Of a stretch of DNA of 43,514 bases, positions 16,720-26,206 are shown piece by piece. This DNA is from Rubripirellula sp. (GTDB lineage Bacteria > Planctomycetota > Planctomycetia > Pirellulales > Pirellulaceae): contig JARGNK010000045.1 of the NCBI GenBank assembly GCA_029213145.1, positions 1 to 43,514 on the forward strand. Direction: 5' to 3'. The notes beneath the pieces are model-generated. The model saw only the letters and a list, made by a program, of their open reading frames with translations. It was not told where the DNA came from and did no database searches. A program made the translations under genes and the position numbers. Positions within the stretch are counted from its first letter, which is position 1, and the number at the start of each line of letters is the position of its first letter.

Positions 16720-17676
16720 TTATCCGAATTTCTTTTGCATGGCCTCTAAAAAAGCATCAAATTGGTCGCCAGGTAATTGGTTGATGCCAGCGGCTGCCTT
16801 ACGTCCACCGCCGGTCGGGAATTGCCGGCAAAGTTCATCAGCACCTTCTTTGCTTGCCAGCGGTGCTCGAACACTCACCAAGTACTCGCCCGATGGTAGC
16901 AAACTTGCTAAGGCATGAGCGCGATTCGGATTCTCACGTGCCAGCTGATTACTGTAGACACCACTTACACGTCGAGAAAAGGATTCATTAGGAAACGCAA
17001 ATGCCGCGCATTTTTCCGTTTTCAGTACCGGCTCGATAGACTGAGCCCGGCTCATATCGCTGTCGAATCCATCACTCAACGTTTTGAACGTGGAGTCTGA
17101 CGCGATGAATTCCAACGGGTCAGCGTACGGTTGAATCTTGCGGTAAAGTTCATCCGGTGCAAAATACAAGTCGCCCAACGTGCTTCCATAGCCGTTGTAG
17201 TTCAGCAAGGTTCCAAGCGTTTCTAGTTTCCCAAGTTCTGAATCGTCCAGGTTAAGGGGACTGGCCGCCAACCGTGCTGCATCGTGTAGGTTGTCACCAA
17301 ACAATGCGGTGACTGCCCACGCAAGAAATGCACCGTCTAGGCTCCGGTTAACCAACAATCCAGTGCAAACATCTCCCGCGGTGTCAATGTGCGTTTTTAA
17401 GTGCGCTGAATCGGGGATTTCACCGGCAAAGTGATGGTCGAAATAGGTGACTGGAACATCCTCGGCAAGGATCCGCATTAAGTCGTCACGATTTTTGTCC
17501 AGCGAAATATCAAGCACGGTGACTGTGTCGCCAGGCTGAGCATGGACGCGTTTGAGTAGATTGATATCGCGTTTAACACCGGTGACCAACGTGCTGCCGC
17601 GTGGATCGGCCAATCGCAGTTGATGCAAAGCGCAGATCCCATCCGCATCACCATTAAAAACATCGAAATGAGTCAT
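16720..17676 (-). CDS. DHH-family phosphoesterase
   Basis: The 318-residue protein has the DHH superfamily order: FNGDADGICALHQL near the start (Asp10 and Asp12, metal binding), LDISLD (Asp56, Asp60), YFDHHF with the Asp80-His81-His82 motif, and a C-terminal DHHA1-like substrate clamp ending GGGRKAAAG (about 289-297). Members are Mn-dependent and include NrnA-type oligoribonucleases, exopolyphosphatases and RecJ; the subgroup here cannot be fixed, and the usual GGGH of DHHA1 is GGGR. No signal peptide, so cytoplasmic. It stands alone with about 620 and 720 bp of non-coding sequence on either side. A phosphohydrolase on short nucleic acid or polyphosphate is the best guess. Confidence 0.85.
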   Translation of the reverse strand: MTHFDVFNGDADGICALHQLRLADPRGSTLVTGVKRDINLLKRVHAQPGDTVTVLDISLDKNRDDLMRILAEDVPVTYFDHHFAGEIPDSAHLKTHIDTAGDVCTGLLVNRSLDGAFLAWAVTALFGDNLHDAARLAASPLNLDDSELGKLETLGTLLNYNGYGSTLGDLYFAPDELYRKIQPYADPLEFIASDSTFKTLSDGFDSDMSRAQSIEPVLKTEKCAAFAFPNESFSRRVSGVYSNQLARENPNRAHALASLLPSGEYLVSVRAPLASKEGADELCRQFPTGGGRKAAAGINQLPGDQFDAFLEAMQKKFG

Positions 17677-18397
17677 GCGTTAATTCCCGCTGGTAAGCTT
17701 GCGAACGAAATTGCGACCTGCAGCTAGAACAAAATCGGTCTTACGAAAAAAATCGGTGACCACATTCCAACGACACGACGATTTTATCGCGTGGAACTGA
17801 ATCACCAGTGTGATATTCCTTAAGATCAAAAACTTCTCGAGGCTGAATGACTTAGCACCAGTTTATAGATCAATTACCTGGGTGAGGAGGGAACTATTTC
17901 AAGGCACGTTGACTCGCAACGGGAATACTCGACGATCACGCCGTTTTCCTAAGTTCGTTGATCACCCTCTTGCAATGGTCGGGATCGACTGGCTTTTTTT
18001 CAAGTCGCTTCGGCAAGTTTCAACGCATCCAGCAGCAGCTCCGTTTTCGTTTTATCTAGCTCAACTTGCTTTGTTGCCTGGAGGGCCAATCCAACGAGCG
18101 AAACCAGGCCAGGACGGAATATCTAACCTTTCTGAAGCACAGCAGAGATTGGCTGACCAGGGCGGACCTGCGCCCTCGCAAGCCCACTCTTTATCGCCTT
18201 GCTCACTGGCTTCATCACCAGAGCGGAAAACAGAAAAGATCACTCAACGCGAATCCCGCATTCACCATTTACGAATTAGCACGCATGCCTACGACATAGA
18301 GTACAGAATTCGGGGAAGACTCACGACGACGGAGCATCCCTCGCTTTCCTTGCTCATTCGATGACTCGTATCAGAAACCCCTCGTCGATTCCCTCAA
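17677..18397. other. Intergenic stretch of about 720 bp, probable debris
   Basis: A + strand frame from 17810 to 18364 is open but has no family pattern, no ribosome site and skewed composition. A second frame (18066-18299) contains a basic, Trp-rich stretch (RDWLTRADLRPRKPTLYRL) that might be relic of a mobile-element protein; I cannot name it. No hairpin or repeat stands out. Confidence 0.4.
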
Positions 18398-21082
18398 TCA
18401 CTTCCGCTCCATCATTGCTGGAACGATTCGCGTGGGAGCTGTCTTGAGCATTTTCCCCATCCCTTTGTTATGCGACGTGATCGCGATGATCAGATCCAGC
18501 TCTTCAACGATTAAGATAAATTGACCACCGGCTCCGCGACCTGATTTCATGTCATACGTCTTTCCATCAACGTCGACGTCGTTCCGCCACCAAAAGTACC
18601 CATACGATGTATCTTGTGGGTTGGTGTGAATTCGGGAGGTTGCTTTTCTGACAAAAGCGGCGGGAATCAATTGCTCCCCGTCCCATTTTCCGTCGTTATG
18701 GATCAGCATTCCCCACTTGATCATATCCCGCGATCGGATGCTACTTCCAGCGGCAGACTTCGGCAGTCCACTAACGTCATCCTGCCATCCAAAATTAGAA
18801 ATCCCCAACGGCCCAAGTAATTCCCCATTGATGAATTCACGAGCCGTTCCGGGCACAACGGATTCAATCACCTGCATCACGATTGACGGGTCGGACGACT
18901 GGTATTTGTACTGCTTGGACGCTGTCGTGACGGGCGTCGTATTTTCGAAATAAGCCTGAACCTGACCTTGACCATTCAACAGACTTGGCGTTTTTCGCAG
19001 TCTTGCAACTGTTTCTTTGTCAACGCGAATTCCAGAGTGCATATTCAATGCATCGTTCAAGGTGATCGTATCACACCCAGCAGCAAGTTTGCTGCGATCA
19101 ATCTCGGTTAGAAAATCGAGCACGGGGCGATCCAAGTCGGACATCTTCAGATACCCCAATTGAATAGCGCGTCCCAACGCTAATGCCGTATAGGACTTGG
19201 TGATCGACATTTGATAATGCGGATAATTGGCTCGCCCACGTCGATAGTAAGACTCAAAAATCAGTCTGCCATCATGGTGAATCAAAAGGCTATCGACTTC
19301 ACCGTGCTGGCCCGCAGCAATTTCTCGGGCAAGTGCAAGGACCATCTCTTGGTTGCCGCTATCACTCCCAAGTTCGCCTACTTCGATTCCGTCGGCCATA
19401 TCCTCCGGTGCGACGTCAAGAAAGGGCTGCTTGAGATCTGGTAGCTTCTGCTCCTTGGCGAAAGAAACATCATCGGACGATAAATCGACGATTTCGGGTG
19501 CCAGCCCGTTTACCTCTTTCCGCGAATCAGCTTCCTCTGTCTTCATCGCAGTGGCAGGCGACAGCTTTTCCGATGAATTTTTCTGCCCAGTGCGTTTCGC
19601 TAGTCGACCTGCTTTTCTTTTCGCCAACTCAGATTCGGTGAGCGCGGTTTTGGTTACCCCCTGCGTGATCAGTTCTCGCGCCGGCTTGAAATCATCCGTA
19701 ATGAAGCTCGACGCGGGCAAGCCTGCTGAGTTGACAAGACTGATGGCGGGATCAGCGACTTGCTTGCGAAAGAGATACCGCACGTATTTCGGATCACTGA
19801 CCTCGGGGCTCGTGACATGAACTTGATCGCCAACAATCCTTGCATATGCCGACACGTACGCACCGTCGGCACCAGCGATTTCAAAGAAGTCGAGGCTGGA
19901 GTTGTCACCGCTTGGATTACGCAGTCCGTCAGCGACATGTCGGAAAGTTATTTCAGCTGTGCTTCCGCGATACTCAACACCTTCCAGCAATGGCCCCGAG
20001 TATTGCAGCTTCGTCCTGCCATAATCCTTGGCCAGTGCCCATAGAGCCAGACGCTGTCCCGCATACTGCTTGTCATGCGGATGCAGACTCGGACCGTGAT
20101 CATAAAAGACCGCCATCCCGGTGTTTTGCGTGGTCGCCAACGCGCGTCGCATCGAATCTCGCAACCAGGGCCACTCGCCGGTCGCATCCTGAGTTGGCAC
20201 TTGAACGTAATAAAATGGAAAACTGCGTTCGGGTAAACCGCTGCGACCAGCAAATAGCTGTCGCCAATTCTCAATCATGAAGGGCAGCAGTTGCCGATAC
20301 TCGTAACCGGTCTGGGCCTTTGCATTTCGCTCGCCCTGGTACCAGATCACACCTCGAAAACTGACCGGTACGATCGGTTCGATCTTGTCAGCGAATTGAA
20401 CACCTGGGTTTCGATTTTCCTGCACATCATTCCAGCCCTCTGGGATGCCAAGTCGCTTGCGGATTACCTCCGCATCCACCTCAGGGATCCAAGCCTGAAT
20501 GGGAGTCCCGGAGTTGTAACGCAGGATCAGCCCAATCGGAACATCCAACTCCCGGTACAGCCTTTCGCCGAAATAGAATCCGACGCGGGAAATCGTCCGT
20601 TGTGTTTTTTCATCGATCCCCGTCCAACCGTGACGAGTCGACACCCGCATTCGGGACAAGCCTCTATCGAAATACTCTGGCTCGATAAAGCGATTCTTCG
20701 CGGAATTAAACGAATCAGCCATATTCGACTGCCCGCTGCACAGCCATACTTCGCCAACCAGCACACCAGAAAATTCCAATCTGTTCTTTCCTTCAACAAG
20801 CAACGTCTGCTCTTGCTGAGCCGTGGCGAGTGGATCCAACCGGACCATCCAATTCCCATCGGTTCCTGCCTTCACCTGCTTGGACTGACCCGCAAACTTC
20901 ACAGTGACTTCTTCACTCGGATCGGCCGTTCCCCAGATCGGCACGGGCAAATCACGCTGAAGCACCATATTGTTTGAGAAGATTGCTGGGAGCGTCACAT
21001 CCGCATGCGTCCGCGAAGACGCCAACGTTAACGCAAAGAACGACACATTCAATAAGACAACAAATCGGTGTATTCGATTCAT
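18398..21082 (-). CDS. Secreted fusion: sialate O-acetylesterase-like + beta-lactamase-type serine hydrolase
   Basis: The 894-residue product (start ATG 21082 chosen because a signal peptide MNRIHRFVVLLNVSFFALTL follows; the frame opens 28 codons earlier) joins two catalytic domains. Residues about 28-500 match sialate O-acetylesterases: LPAIFSNNMVLQRD, CSGQSNM with nucleophile Ser119, GVIWYQGERNA and a late SLHPHDKQYAGQRLA with the Asp/His pair. Such enzymes remove acetyl groups from sugars. After a low-complexity linker (about 510-590), residues about 600-894 match class C beta-lactamase-related hydrolases: SITK (Ser626, Lys629), YQSSDPS as the Tyr motif, and GAGGQF in place of KTG. These act as esterases or peptidases as well as lactamases. 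Probably periplasmic or secreted, acting on acylated glycans. No operon partners are adjacent. Confidence 0.88.
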   Translation of the reverse strand: MNRIHRFVVLLNVSFFALTLASSRTHADVTLPAIFSNNMVLQRDLPVPIWGTADPSEEVTVKFAGQSKQVKAGTDGNWMVRLDPLATAQQEQTLLVEGKNRLEFSGVLVGEVWLCSGQSNMADSFNSAKNRFIEPEYFDRGLSRMRVSTRHGWTGIDEKTQRTISRVGFYFGERLYRELDVPIGLILRYNSGTPIQAWIPEVDAEVIRKRLGIPEGWNDVQENRNPGVQFADKIEPIVPVSFRGVIWYQGERNAKAQTGYEYRQLLPFMIENWRQLFAGRSGLPERSFPFYYVQVPTQDATGEWPWLRDSMRRALATTQNTGMAVFYDHGPSLHPHDKQYAGQRLALWALAKDYGRTKLQYSGPLLEGVEYRGSTAEITFRHVADGLRNPSGDNSSLDFFEIAGADGAYVSAYARIVGDQVHVTSPEVSDPKYVRYLFRKQVADPAISLVNSAGLPASSFITDDFKPARELITQGVTKTALTESELAKRKAGRLAKRTGQKNSSEKLSPATAMKTEEADSRKEVNGLAPEIVDLSSDDVSFAKEQKLPDLKQPFLDVAPEDMADGIEVGELGSDSGNQEMVLALAREIAAGQHGEVDSLLIHHDGRLIFESYYRRGRANYPHYQMSITKSYTALALGRAIQLGYLKMSDLDRPVLDFLTEIDRSKLAAGCDTITLNDALNMHSGIRVDKETVARLRKTPSLLNGQGQVQAYFENTTPVTTASKQYKYQSSDPSIVMQVIESVVPGTAREFINGELLGPLGISNFGWQDDVSGLPKSAAGSSIRSRDMIKWGMLIHNDGKWDGEQLIPAAFVRKATSRIHTNPQDTSYGYFWWRNDVDVDGKTYDMKSGRGAGGQFILIVEELDLIIAITSHNKGMGKMLKTAPTRIVPAMMERK

Positions 21083-22182
21083 TCTTGAACAGATACCGGG
21101 GTTAGGTGAGGAGTTCGCCGCATTATAGGTAAACCTATTTGTGATTGGCGAACTAACTTGTTTCATTCATTGCTAGGATGCTTCTTCAGATCGCGAAGGC
21201 GATGAAACCAACGCACCACGATTTCCAAACAACAACGCCCGCAAAGAGACGGGATGTTTCTCCCGAATCGCTCGAACTGCCCGCCACGACCTATGACGTC
21301 TTCTTCTCACTGTTTCTGGAAATTCACTCTTTTTGCCAATGCATGCGATTCCTGATTGGCCCCACACGATGACATCAGTTGTCTCATCGTTACTCGGCTG
21401 TTCAATCAATGGAGCCGCCTGCTGTGTAATGGCTGAACAAACCAGCACCAGGCGATGGCAACGCGGGAAGGGATGCACCATTTAACACCGTTGTCACGAA
21501 ATTGCACCGCTCAACAGGAGTGTGAATCGTCTCTTCAGTCCATGTGGTCATCCCTGGTTCTCGTTTGCTTCGTCTATCGCAATTCCGGCTACTGCCGGGA
21601 TTCAGTACTGCAAGTGTGCAGCGCCGTCTCGAGCAATTTGTGCATGTGTTCATCGCGGTAGACATACCAGCTAGTCGCGATCGTCCAACCGCAGAACTCG
21701 GCGCTGTGATTCGTTGAGTTGAACAGAGGCTTTGCCGGTGCGTATCGGTTTATCCAGATCACAGAGAACTTCGTTCAGATCAGCGCAAACATGAATTGGG
21801 GGACTGCACCGGTAACAGCAAGGCGAATCGCTTTAGATTGCTTTCATTAAGAATTGTGGATGAGTGGAAAGCCAGCACTGCCTTCGCACTCTCTGCATTC
21901 CTGCAAAAAAGCAAATGAAAATATCGTAATGATGGACCGAAAAATGTCGCTCGCCGCAATCAGCAAGCTAATCCGGGAAGGCGGTCATTAAAATTCCACG
22001 CCTTAAAGTTGCGAATCACAAACTCATGAATTTATTCAACATGAACTACCGATCGATACCGGCAGTTCAAACTTGAAATCAAAGGACTCGCGCTAATTCC
22101 GCGTTCGAGGATTCTTTAGCCTTGCGTTTCACAGTAAGACACGATTGAGTCCTCTTTTTGATCGAGCAATCGAACCAAGCCA
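21083..22182. other. Non-coding stretch of about 1.1 kb with possible gene debris
   Basis: Several short - strand frames are open (21173-21481, 21402-21665), with protein-like pieces such as YRDEHMHKLLETALHT read from about 21661 and NEVLCDLDKPIRTG further upstream. These pieces lie in different frames and are broken by stops, which suggests one or more decayed genes. The second piece recalls a C-terminal strand of alpha/beta hydrolases, but the match is too short to call. No RNA gene or repeat seen. Confidence 0.4.
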
Positions 22183-23382
22183 TCAACGTGTGGGTGATGG
22201 ATTTCCCGCCAATAGTTTTGCCGCAAAGAAATCGACGAGCGATTCGTAGTCGGGTTTCGCGCCGGGGCACTTCAAATGGGCCTCAACGCGTAATTCATCG
22301 GTCTTCTCTTTGAGTGCGAGCCCAAATTTAACGTGATGAATGATCCAGCCGCGGACCCGCTGCATGTCAGCTGGTACCTCGGCGGTTGGCGACATCCCGT
22401 AGCTCATAAAGATCGGGGGATCGTCGGCGGATATGATCGATAGCGCTGAACAACTCCGAGCAGCTTCGTTCGCTTCCTCCAAGGAACTGGCCCCCCACAT
22501 CGCCATCCGGATTCTTTCAGGATCCTGTTCATTACCAAGAGGCCGAGAAAGCGAATCGATTTTATATTTTTCTCCCAACAGTGGAGCGAGTTGATCCCTG
22601 TAGAAATTGAGATCGTTTGTTGTCTGACCTCCGGCGGTCGCGACACACGTCAGCCGAGTCGACTCCCTCTCGATAGGATCCGTGCTGCCGGGATTTGCCA
22701 TCTCGTCACTAAAGGCCAACCACATACAAATTTGCGCGCCCGCAGAACCACCGAATGCGGCAACCCGATCTTTATCGAGATTCCACTCATCCGCTTTTGA
22801 GCGAAGAAACTGCACAGCCCGTCTTGCGTCGTGATGAGCTGCAGGCAAGGGAGCGGTCGTCACGTAACGGTAATTGATTGCAGCGACCGATATCCCGCTT
22901 CGCAGTAGTCGAGAAAGATCATTCGGGTTCAGCTTTTCTTTACTACCCGATTTGAAACCGCCGCCATGGATATAGATGGCCAATGGCGTAGGCCCGTTTC
23001 CGTCCGCCAACCAAAGATCGAATACATTCCGTTCGTCTTCGCCATACTTCACGTTTGCAAAACTTGGTGCCGTACCCCCTCGCTTTTTTTCCGGTGCTGC
23101 CTTGGCTGGATTTTTCTTGGCCCTTGTGGCAGCCATCCGAAGTAGCCTCTGCTTTTCTGAATCGGAAAGCACGCCATCGCCATCACGGTCGGCCTGTGGA
23201 AATCGCTCCAGAATTCGGAGGTTTACTGCGTCCTCCTCGCCATCAGAAAGGACACCATCACCATTGGTGTCGGCCTGCGGGAAGATCTCCAGAACCTTCT
23301 TCTTGATCGCATCATCTGCATGCAAGCTAGAAAGAGGTGAGATCGTTGCGATCACGAAGAAAACGATCGATATTTTTGACAA
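22183..23382 (-). CDS. Secreted alpha/beta-hydrolase (esterase/lipase) with two N-terminal EF-hands
   Basis: The 399-residue protein starts with a signal peptide (to about residue 22), then two canonical 12-residue EF-hand loops: DTNGDGVLSDGE (38-49) and DRDGDGVLSDSE (65-76), which should bind calcium. A basic linker (about 82-102) leads to an alpha/beta-hydrolase fold of the BD-FAE/esterase type: oxyanion HGGG at 139-142 and nucleophile elbow GGSAGA with Ser213; an acidic ISADDPP segment near 315 probably carries the catalytic Asp and a late HH pair the His. Likely an exported carbohydrate or phenolic ester esterase whose folding or surface attachment depends on calcium; the role of the EF-hands is inference. 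It stands alone, with a hexanucleotide repeat about 115 bp upstream of the start. Confidence 0.88.
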   Translation of the reverse strand: MSKISIVFFVIATISPLSSLHADDAIKKKVLEIFPQADTNGDGVLSDGEEDAVNLRILERFPQADRDGDGVLSDSEKQRLLRMAATRAKKNPAKAAPEKKRGGTAPSFANVKYGEDERNVFDLWLADGNGPTPLAIYIHGGGFKSGSKEKLNPNDLSRLLRSGISVAAINYRYVTTAPLPAAHHDARRAVQFLRSKADEWNLDKDRVAAFGGSAGAQICMWLAFSDEMANPGSTDPIERESTRLTCVATAGGQTTNDLNFYRDQLAPLLGEKYKIDSLSRPLGNEQDPERIRMAMWGASSLEEANEAARSCSALSIISADDPPIFMSYGMSPTAEVPADMQRVRGWIIHHVKFGLALKEKTDELRVEAHLKCPGAKPDYESLVDFFAAKLLAGNPSPTR

Positions 23383-23496
23383 GGTATTCGCCTTTGGTTG
23401 AAACGTTGGGTTTCTAGTTGATCCAATGGTAACAAAATCGCGGCTATTCCCGACCGATAGCTGACTCGCGCTGTCGAACTGCAGAACCTTCCCCCC

Positions 23497-23550
23497 AAGC
23501 TCAAGCCCAAGCCCAAGCTCATGCTCATGCTCATGCTCATGCTCATGCTC
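23497..23550. repeat. Hexanucleotide tandem array, nine units
   Basis: Nine six-base units run without interruption: AAGCTC, AAGCCC twice, AAGCTC, then ATGCTC five times. Read on the - strand, in the direction of the esterase gene, it would give an MSMSMS...LGLGL peptide if translated, but that frame is out of register with the esterase and has no ribosome site. It lies in the esterase upstream region. Confidence 0.93.
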
Positions 23551-24188
23551 AGATTGGTGATACCACCACGGGGGTCATTCTCGAGACACTGATAAAATCA
23601 ATTCGCATCCACCTATTGCTTGCCCATCTCACTCCGCTTAAATCCCGACCCCGTTGTCAGCATCCTCCCAAGGATAGATCACCTCAGGTTCGAACCAAAG
23701 ACATAAATCCACCGGTGCTCGAACGTGATTGTCTATCGCTGTCACGGATTGACCGACCTCAACAGCGCACTGACGCAAAATCAACGAAAGTGGATCCTGC
23801 ATGACCGCGATGAAGGATCTTCAGGTCGACACGGCGAATGCTGCATCCCCGGTCATCGCAGATCGATAACGGTTGAATTCGCTACGAAGCTGCAAACAAT
23901 TCTGGATCAGCGGCGTTTCGTCCATCAGTTCCTCGCTCCCAAGTACCCCGGTGACCGATTTCAGACAGAGCTTTCGAAGAACTTGGTAAAAAAAATGGAC
24001 GGGCGGAACAGAGAGGACGGCAGTGTGCCTGCCGAACACCTGCCCCGGTTCAGTCAAGAAATAACGCGAATAGCAAGCTTAAGATCCATCCAGCTTGCTG
24101 AAAAAGAACAATGCTTCGCGATGTCATGTTAAAACGCCCAGCACCACAGAATCCAAATGACCACTGCAACAACAAAATAAATTAAACG
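23551..24188. other. Stretch without a recognisable gene
   Basis: A + strand frame (23725-24132, with DLNSALTQNQRKWILHDRDE and a later QTILDQRRFVHQFLAPKYPG piece) is open for 135 codons but matches nothing I know and lacks a ribosome site. A - strand frame (23821-24057) overlaps it. I treat both as unproven; the region may be relics. Confidence 0.35.
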
Positions 24189-24413
24189 TCAAGCTGTAGA
24201 CGCTTCCATCGAAGGTTCGCGTTGTTTTTTGGCGTCGTTTTGCCGAAGTTCCCGGTGAAAGCTGCTCAGCGTGCCAATGGTGATGAGATTCACCATCCCT
24301 CCGAACTGGACAAGAGTCACGGCGTAAATTCCGAATGTCAAAAACGGCCTGCCGCACTCGCGATGTGGAACTGCAGAATTCATGGCATGAATTAACGCCG
24401 GGATACAGACCAT
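24189..24413 (-). CDS. Possible small membrane protein, unrecognised
   Basis: The 74-codon frame from ATG 24413 encodes a hydrophobic segment (FLTFGIYAVTLVQFGGMVNL, about residues 24-43) followed by a charged tail (SSFHRELRQNDAKKQRE). This topology fits a small inner-membrane protein or the last helix of a larger one whose front has been lost; a stop lies a short way upstream in frame. No family is recognised and no strong ribosome site is seen. Treat as tentative. Confidence 0.35.
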   Translation of the reverse strand: MVCIPALIHAMNSAVPHRECGRPFLTFGIYAVTLVQFGGMVNLITIGTLSSFHRELRQNDAKKQREPSMEASTA

Positions 24414-24544
24414 TGCCAGTGAACATTGACTTGATGATCGCCCGATTCACGGTCCGCAATATTTTCATTGAACTACGGACAGGGTGTCCAAAATCTGGTT
24501 AACGCCCAGGGCTGTGAAGCGTGATTTTAGATGGTCAGCCGGGA

Positions 24545-24763
24545 TCAAGCACGGCAGCGATGAATGATCCACCCGGTCGCAAGCCCTATTGCGGAGCCAA
24601 AGAGGAGCCCAAAAGGGATCGATCCAAAGGCAGGCCCCAACGCCAGGCCAACGGCCGCACCGATCATCATCCCATTCGAAGAGAACTGAGCCCTATTGTT
24701 CTTGGATACACACTGTTTTACCTCATCTGATTCGCAACCCATCAACTTCCAATCTTGTTTCAT
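24545..24763 (-). CDS. Small glycine-zipper membrane protein
   Basis: From ATG 24763 the product is 72 residues: a polar front with two Cys (LMGCESDEVKQC) and then one or two hydrophobic helices rich in spaced glycine (MMIGAAVGLALGPAFGSIPF followed by GLLFGSAIGLATGWII). Glycine spacing of this kind is typical of glycine-zipper membrane proteins, which pack helices closely. GGA lies about 11 bases before the start; a TTG seven codons earlier is the alternative. No partner genes nearby. Reality of the gene is moderately supported by the strong membrane pattern; function unknown. Confidence 0.5.
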   Translation of the reverse strand: MKQDWKLMGCESDEVKQCVSKNNRAQFSSNGMMIGAAVGLALGPAFGSIPFGLLFGSAIGLATGWIIHRCRA

Positions 24764-25188
24764 GATTCGAATTGTTCCAACCAATTGTATTCGCTTCCGC
24801 GGAATGAATCTTGGTTGATTTGTCCTGAATTCCTAGTCGCTAATTGCATTTAAGGTAACAAGCGTATCCTGGGCCGAAATTCAGAGTTCAAGAAATCCAC
24901 CAGCGCGTCTCATGACTGGAAAGCACTTCTTAACGCTGGCAGTCCGAGCGAGCAAAAAGACAGCTTGGACAGTACCAAAATGCCTCGATCAGACGATTGA
25001 AAAATACCTTTCCACCAGCAACCGGACCTGCCTGTAGGTGCCTCGGGTTGAACAGGTTACCGGTGTTGCCTAGCTGCGAATTTAACTAGTTTCGAAGCAA
25101 AATAACATCAATCCCTGCAAACTCGAACACAAGTGTTTGTCGTAACGACCACGAACGACTGCGATGCATCCTATCCTGATCAAACGAT
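24764..25188. other. Intergenic stretch, nothing recognised
   Basis: About 425 bp between two small - strand membrane-protein genes. No convincing frame, hairpin, repeat or RNA gene was seen. Confidence 0.5.
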
Positions 25189-25683
25189 CTACCAGTATGC
25201 CGAATCTTGGTAAGTCAAGCCGGTGGTTGGGTCATGAAAGTAAGCCGAACCAGCTCCGTTACTTGTCGTGTAGTGATAGCTGACCGTCTCGCCAGTCACA
25301 ACAAATCCAAGCCTGCCGATCGCCTTACCGATATCGTTGGGATTCGAACGGCTTCTTTCGGCATATGAGTCAAGCACTTCACCGTCGCGAGCGAAACGCT
25401 CATTGAGAAAGACGTTGAGATCCTTCTCCGCGACCGTGTAAGTCACGTAGCAGTCAAGAAAGTCTCGATGCAAGGTGATGTTGGTAGCCGTCGGTGGAAT
25501 CAGGGACTGCGCCCGTGGCGGCCAGACGCTGTCTGGACTGTCATGATGGGAATTGACCCCATATATCCAGGCTGGAACCAAAGCAAGCAGGATCATGACC
25601 GCAAGAATGACACCGCATACCTTGAAAAAGCATCCGAGCGACGACTGCATCGCGTTGCGTGCGGAAAGGTCTTCGTGCTGCAT
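25189..25683 (-). CDS. Single-pass membrane protein of unknown function
   Basis: Starting at ATG 25683 (the frame opens further up, but the hydrophobic segment sits best from here), the 164-residue protein has a short cytoplasmic front, one membrane helix (CGVILAVMILLALVPAWIYG, about 23-42), and a soluble part of about 120 residues outside. That part has a TLHRDFLDCYVTYTVAEKDL stretch, an FLNERFARDG helix and a C-terminal segment rich in Tyr, Thr and Gly (SYHYTTSNGAGSAYFHD). No catalytic motif is visible. I do not recognise the family. It lies between non-coding stretches, with a 14-bp repeat array upstream. Confidence 0.6.
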   Translation of the reverse strand: MQHEDLSARNAMQSSLGCFFKVCGVILAVMILLALVPAWIYGVNSHHDSPDSVWPPRAQSLIPPTATNITLHRDFLDCYVTYTVAEKDLNVFLNERFARDGEVLDSYAERSRSNPNDIGKAIGRLGFVVTGETVSYHYTTSNGAGSAYFHDPTTGLTYQDSAYW

Positions 25684-25979
25684 CTTGTCGTACACTCTGG
25701 TCGTTTGGGGCGAAGAAAGCTGAGCTAGAATCCGGAACCGTTCCCCGCCTGCGGCGAGCGTTCGACAGGGAGAAAATGAGCTTAATTCACTCACCTCAAC
25801 AATCCTAGCTTTGCATTGCAAAGTTTCCGAGAAATGAAAGAAAACTCGCTTCGGCTTTCCCGCAGGCAATCAAGATGCACTGGCACTTTGTGGGCTCATC
25901 GAAACAGGACGACTCCATCACCAAGTCACTTCCTACCACCGCGTTCATTTAGGTCCGTTATTCGCAGCCGCTTAGGGCC

Positions 25980-26037
25980 ACTCGTCAGTAATCACTCGTC
26001 AGTAATCACTCGTCAGTAATCACTCGTCAGTAATCAC
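25980..26037. repeat. 14-bp tandem repeat, four exact copies
   Basis: ACTCGTCAGTAATC occurs four times head to tail at 25980, 25994, 26008 and 26022, followed by ACTA. It lies between the end of the DUF1549/DUF1553/DUF1501 operon (stop at 26207) and the upstream region of the next - strand gene. Confidence 0.95.
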
Positions 26038-26206
26038 TACTCAGGAGATCGAACCCACGTAGATCTGACTGAGGGGGACCTTGAATTTCATTCAATTACT
26101 GGCTGAAAGCACCGCACCTTGGACACCGTCATTGTGCGTTTTGATCCCCTCAGCGAAGAATGGACCAAACTCTTCCAAGTATCGGCGGTGGCTCACGTAA
26201 CTTTCG

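Noticed and set aside
17810..18364. 184-codon + strand frame
   Set aside because: No start signal, no recognisable domain, composition unlike the neighbours, and opposite to all intact genes around it.
23352..23546. Frame giving an MSMSMSMS...LGLGLSLG peptide before the esterase
   Set aside because: It is the translation of a simple hexanucleotide repeat, out of frame with the esterase and without a ribosome site.
25980..26037. CRISPR array or origin iterons
   Set aside because: Units are 14 bp and contiguous without spacers; no replication initiator gene nearby.
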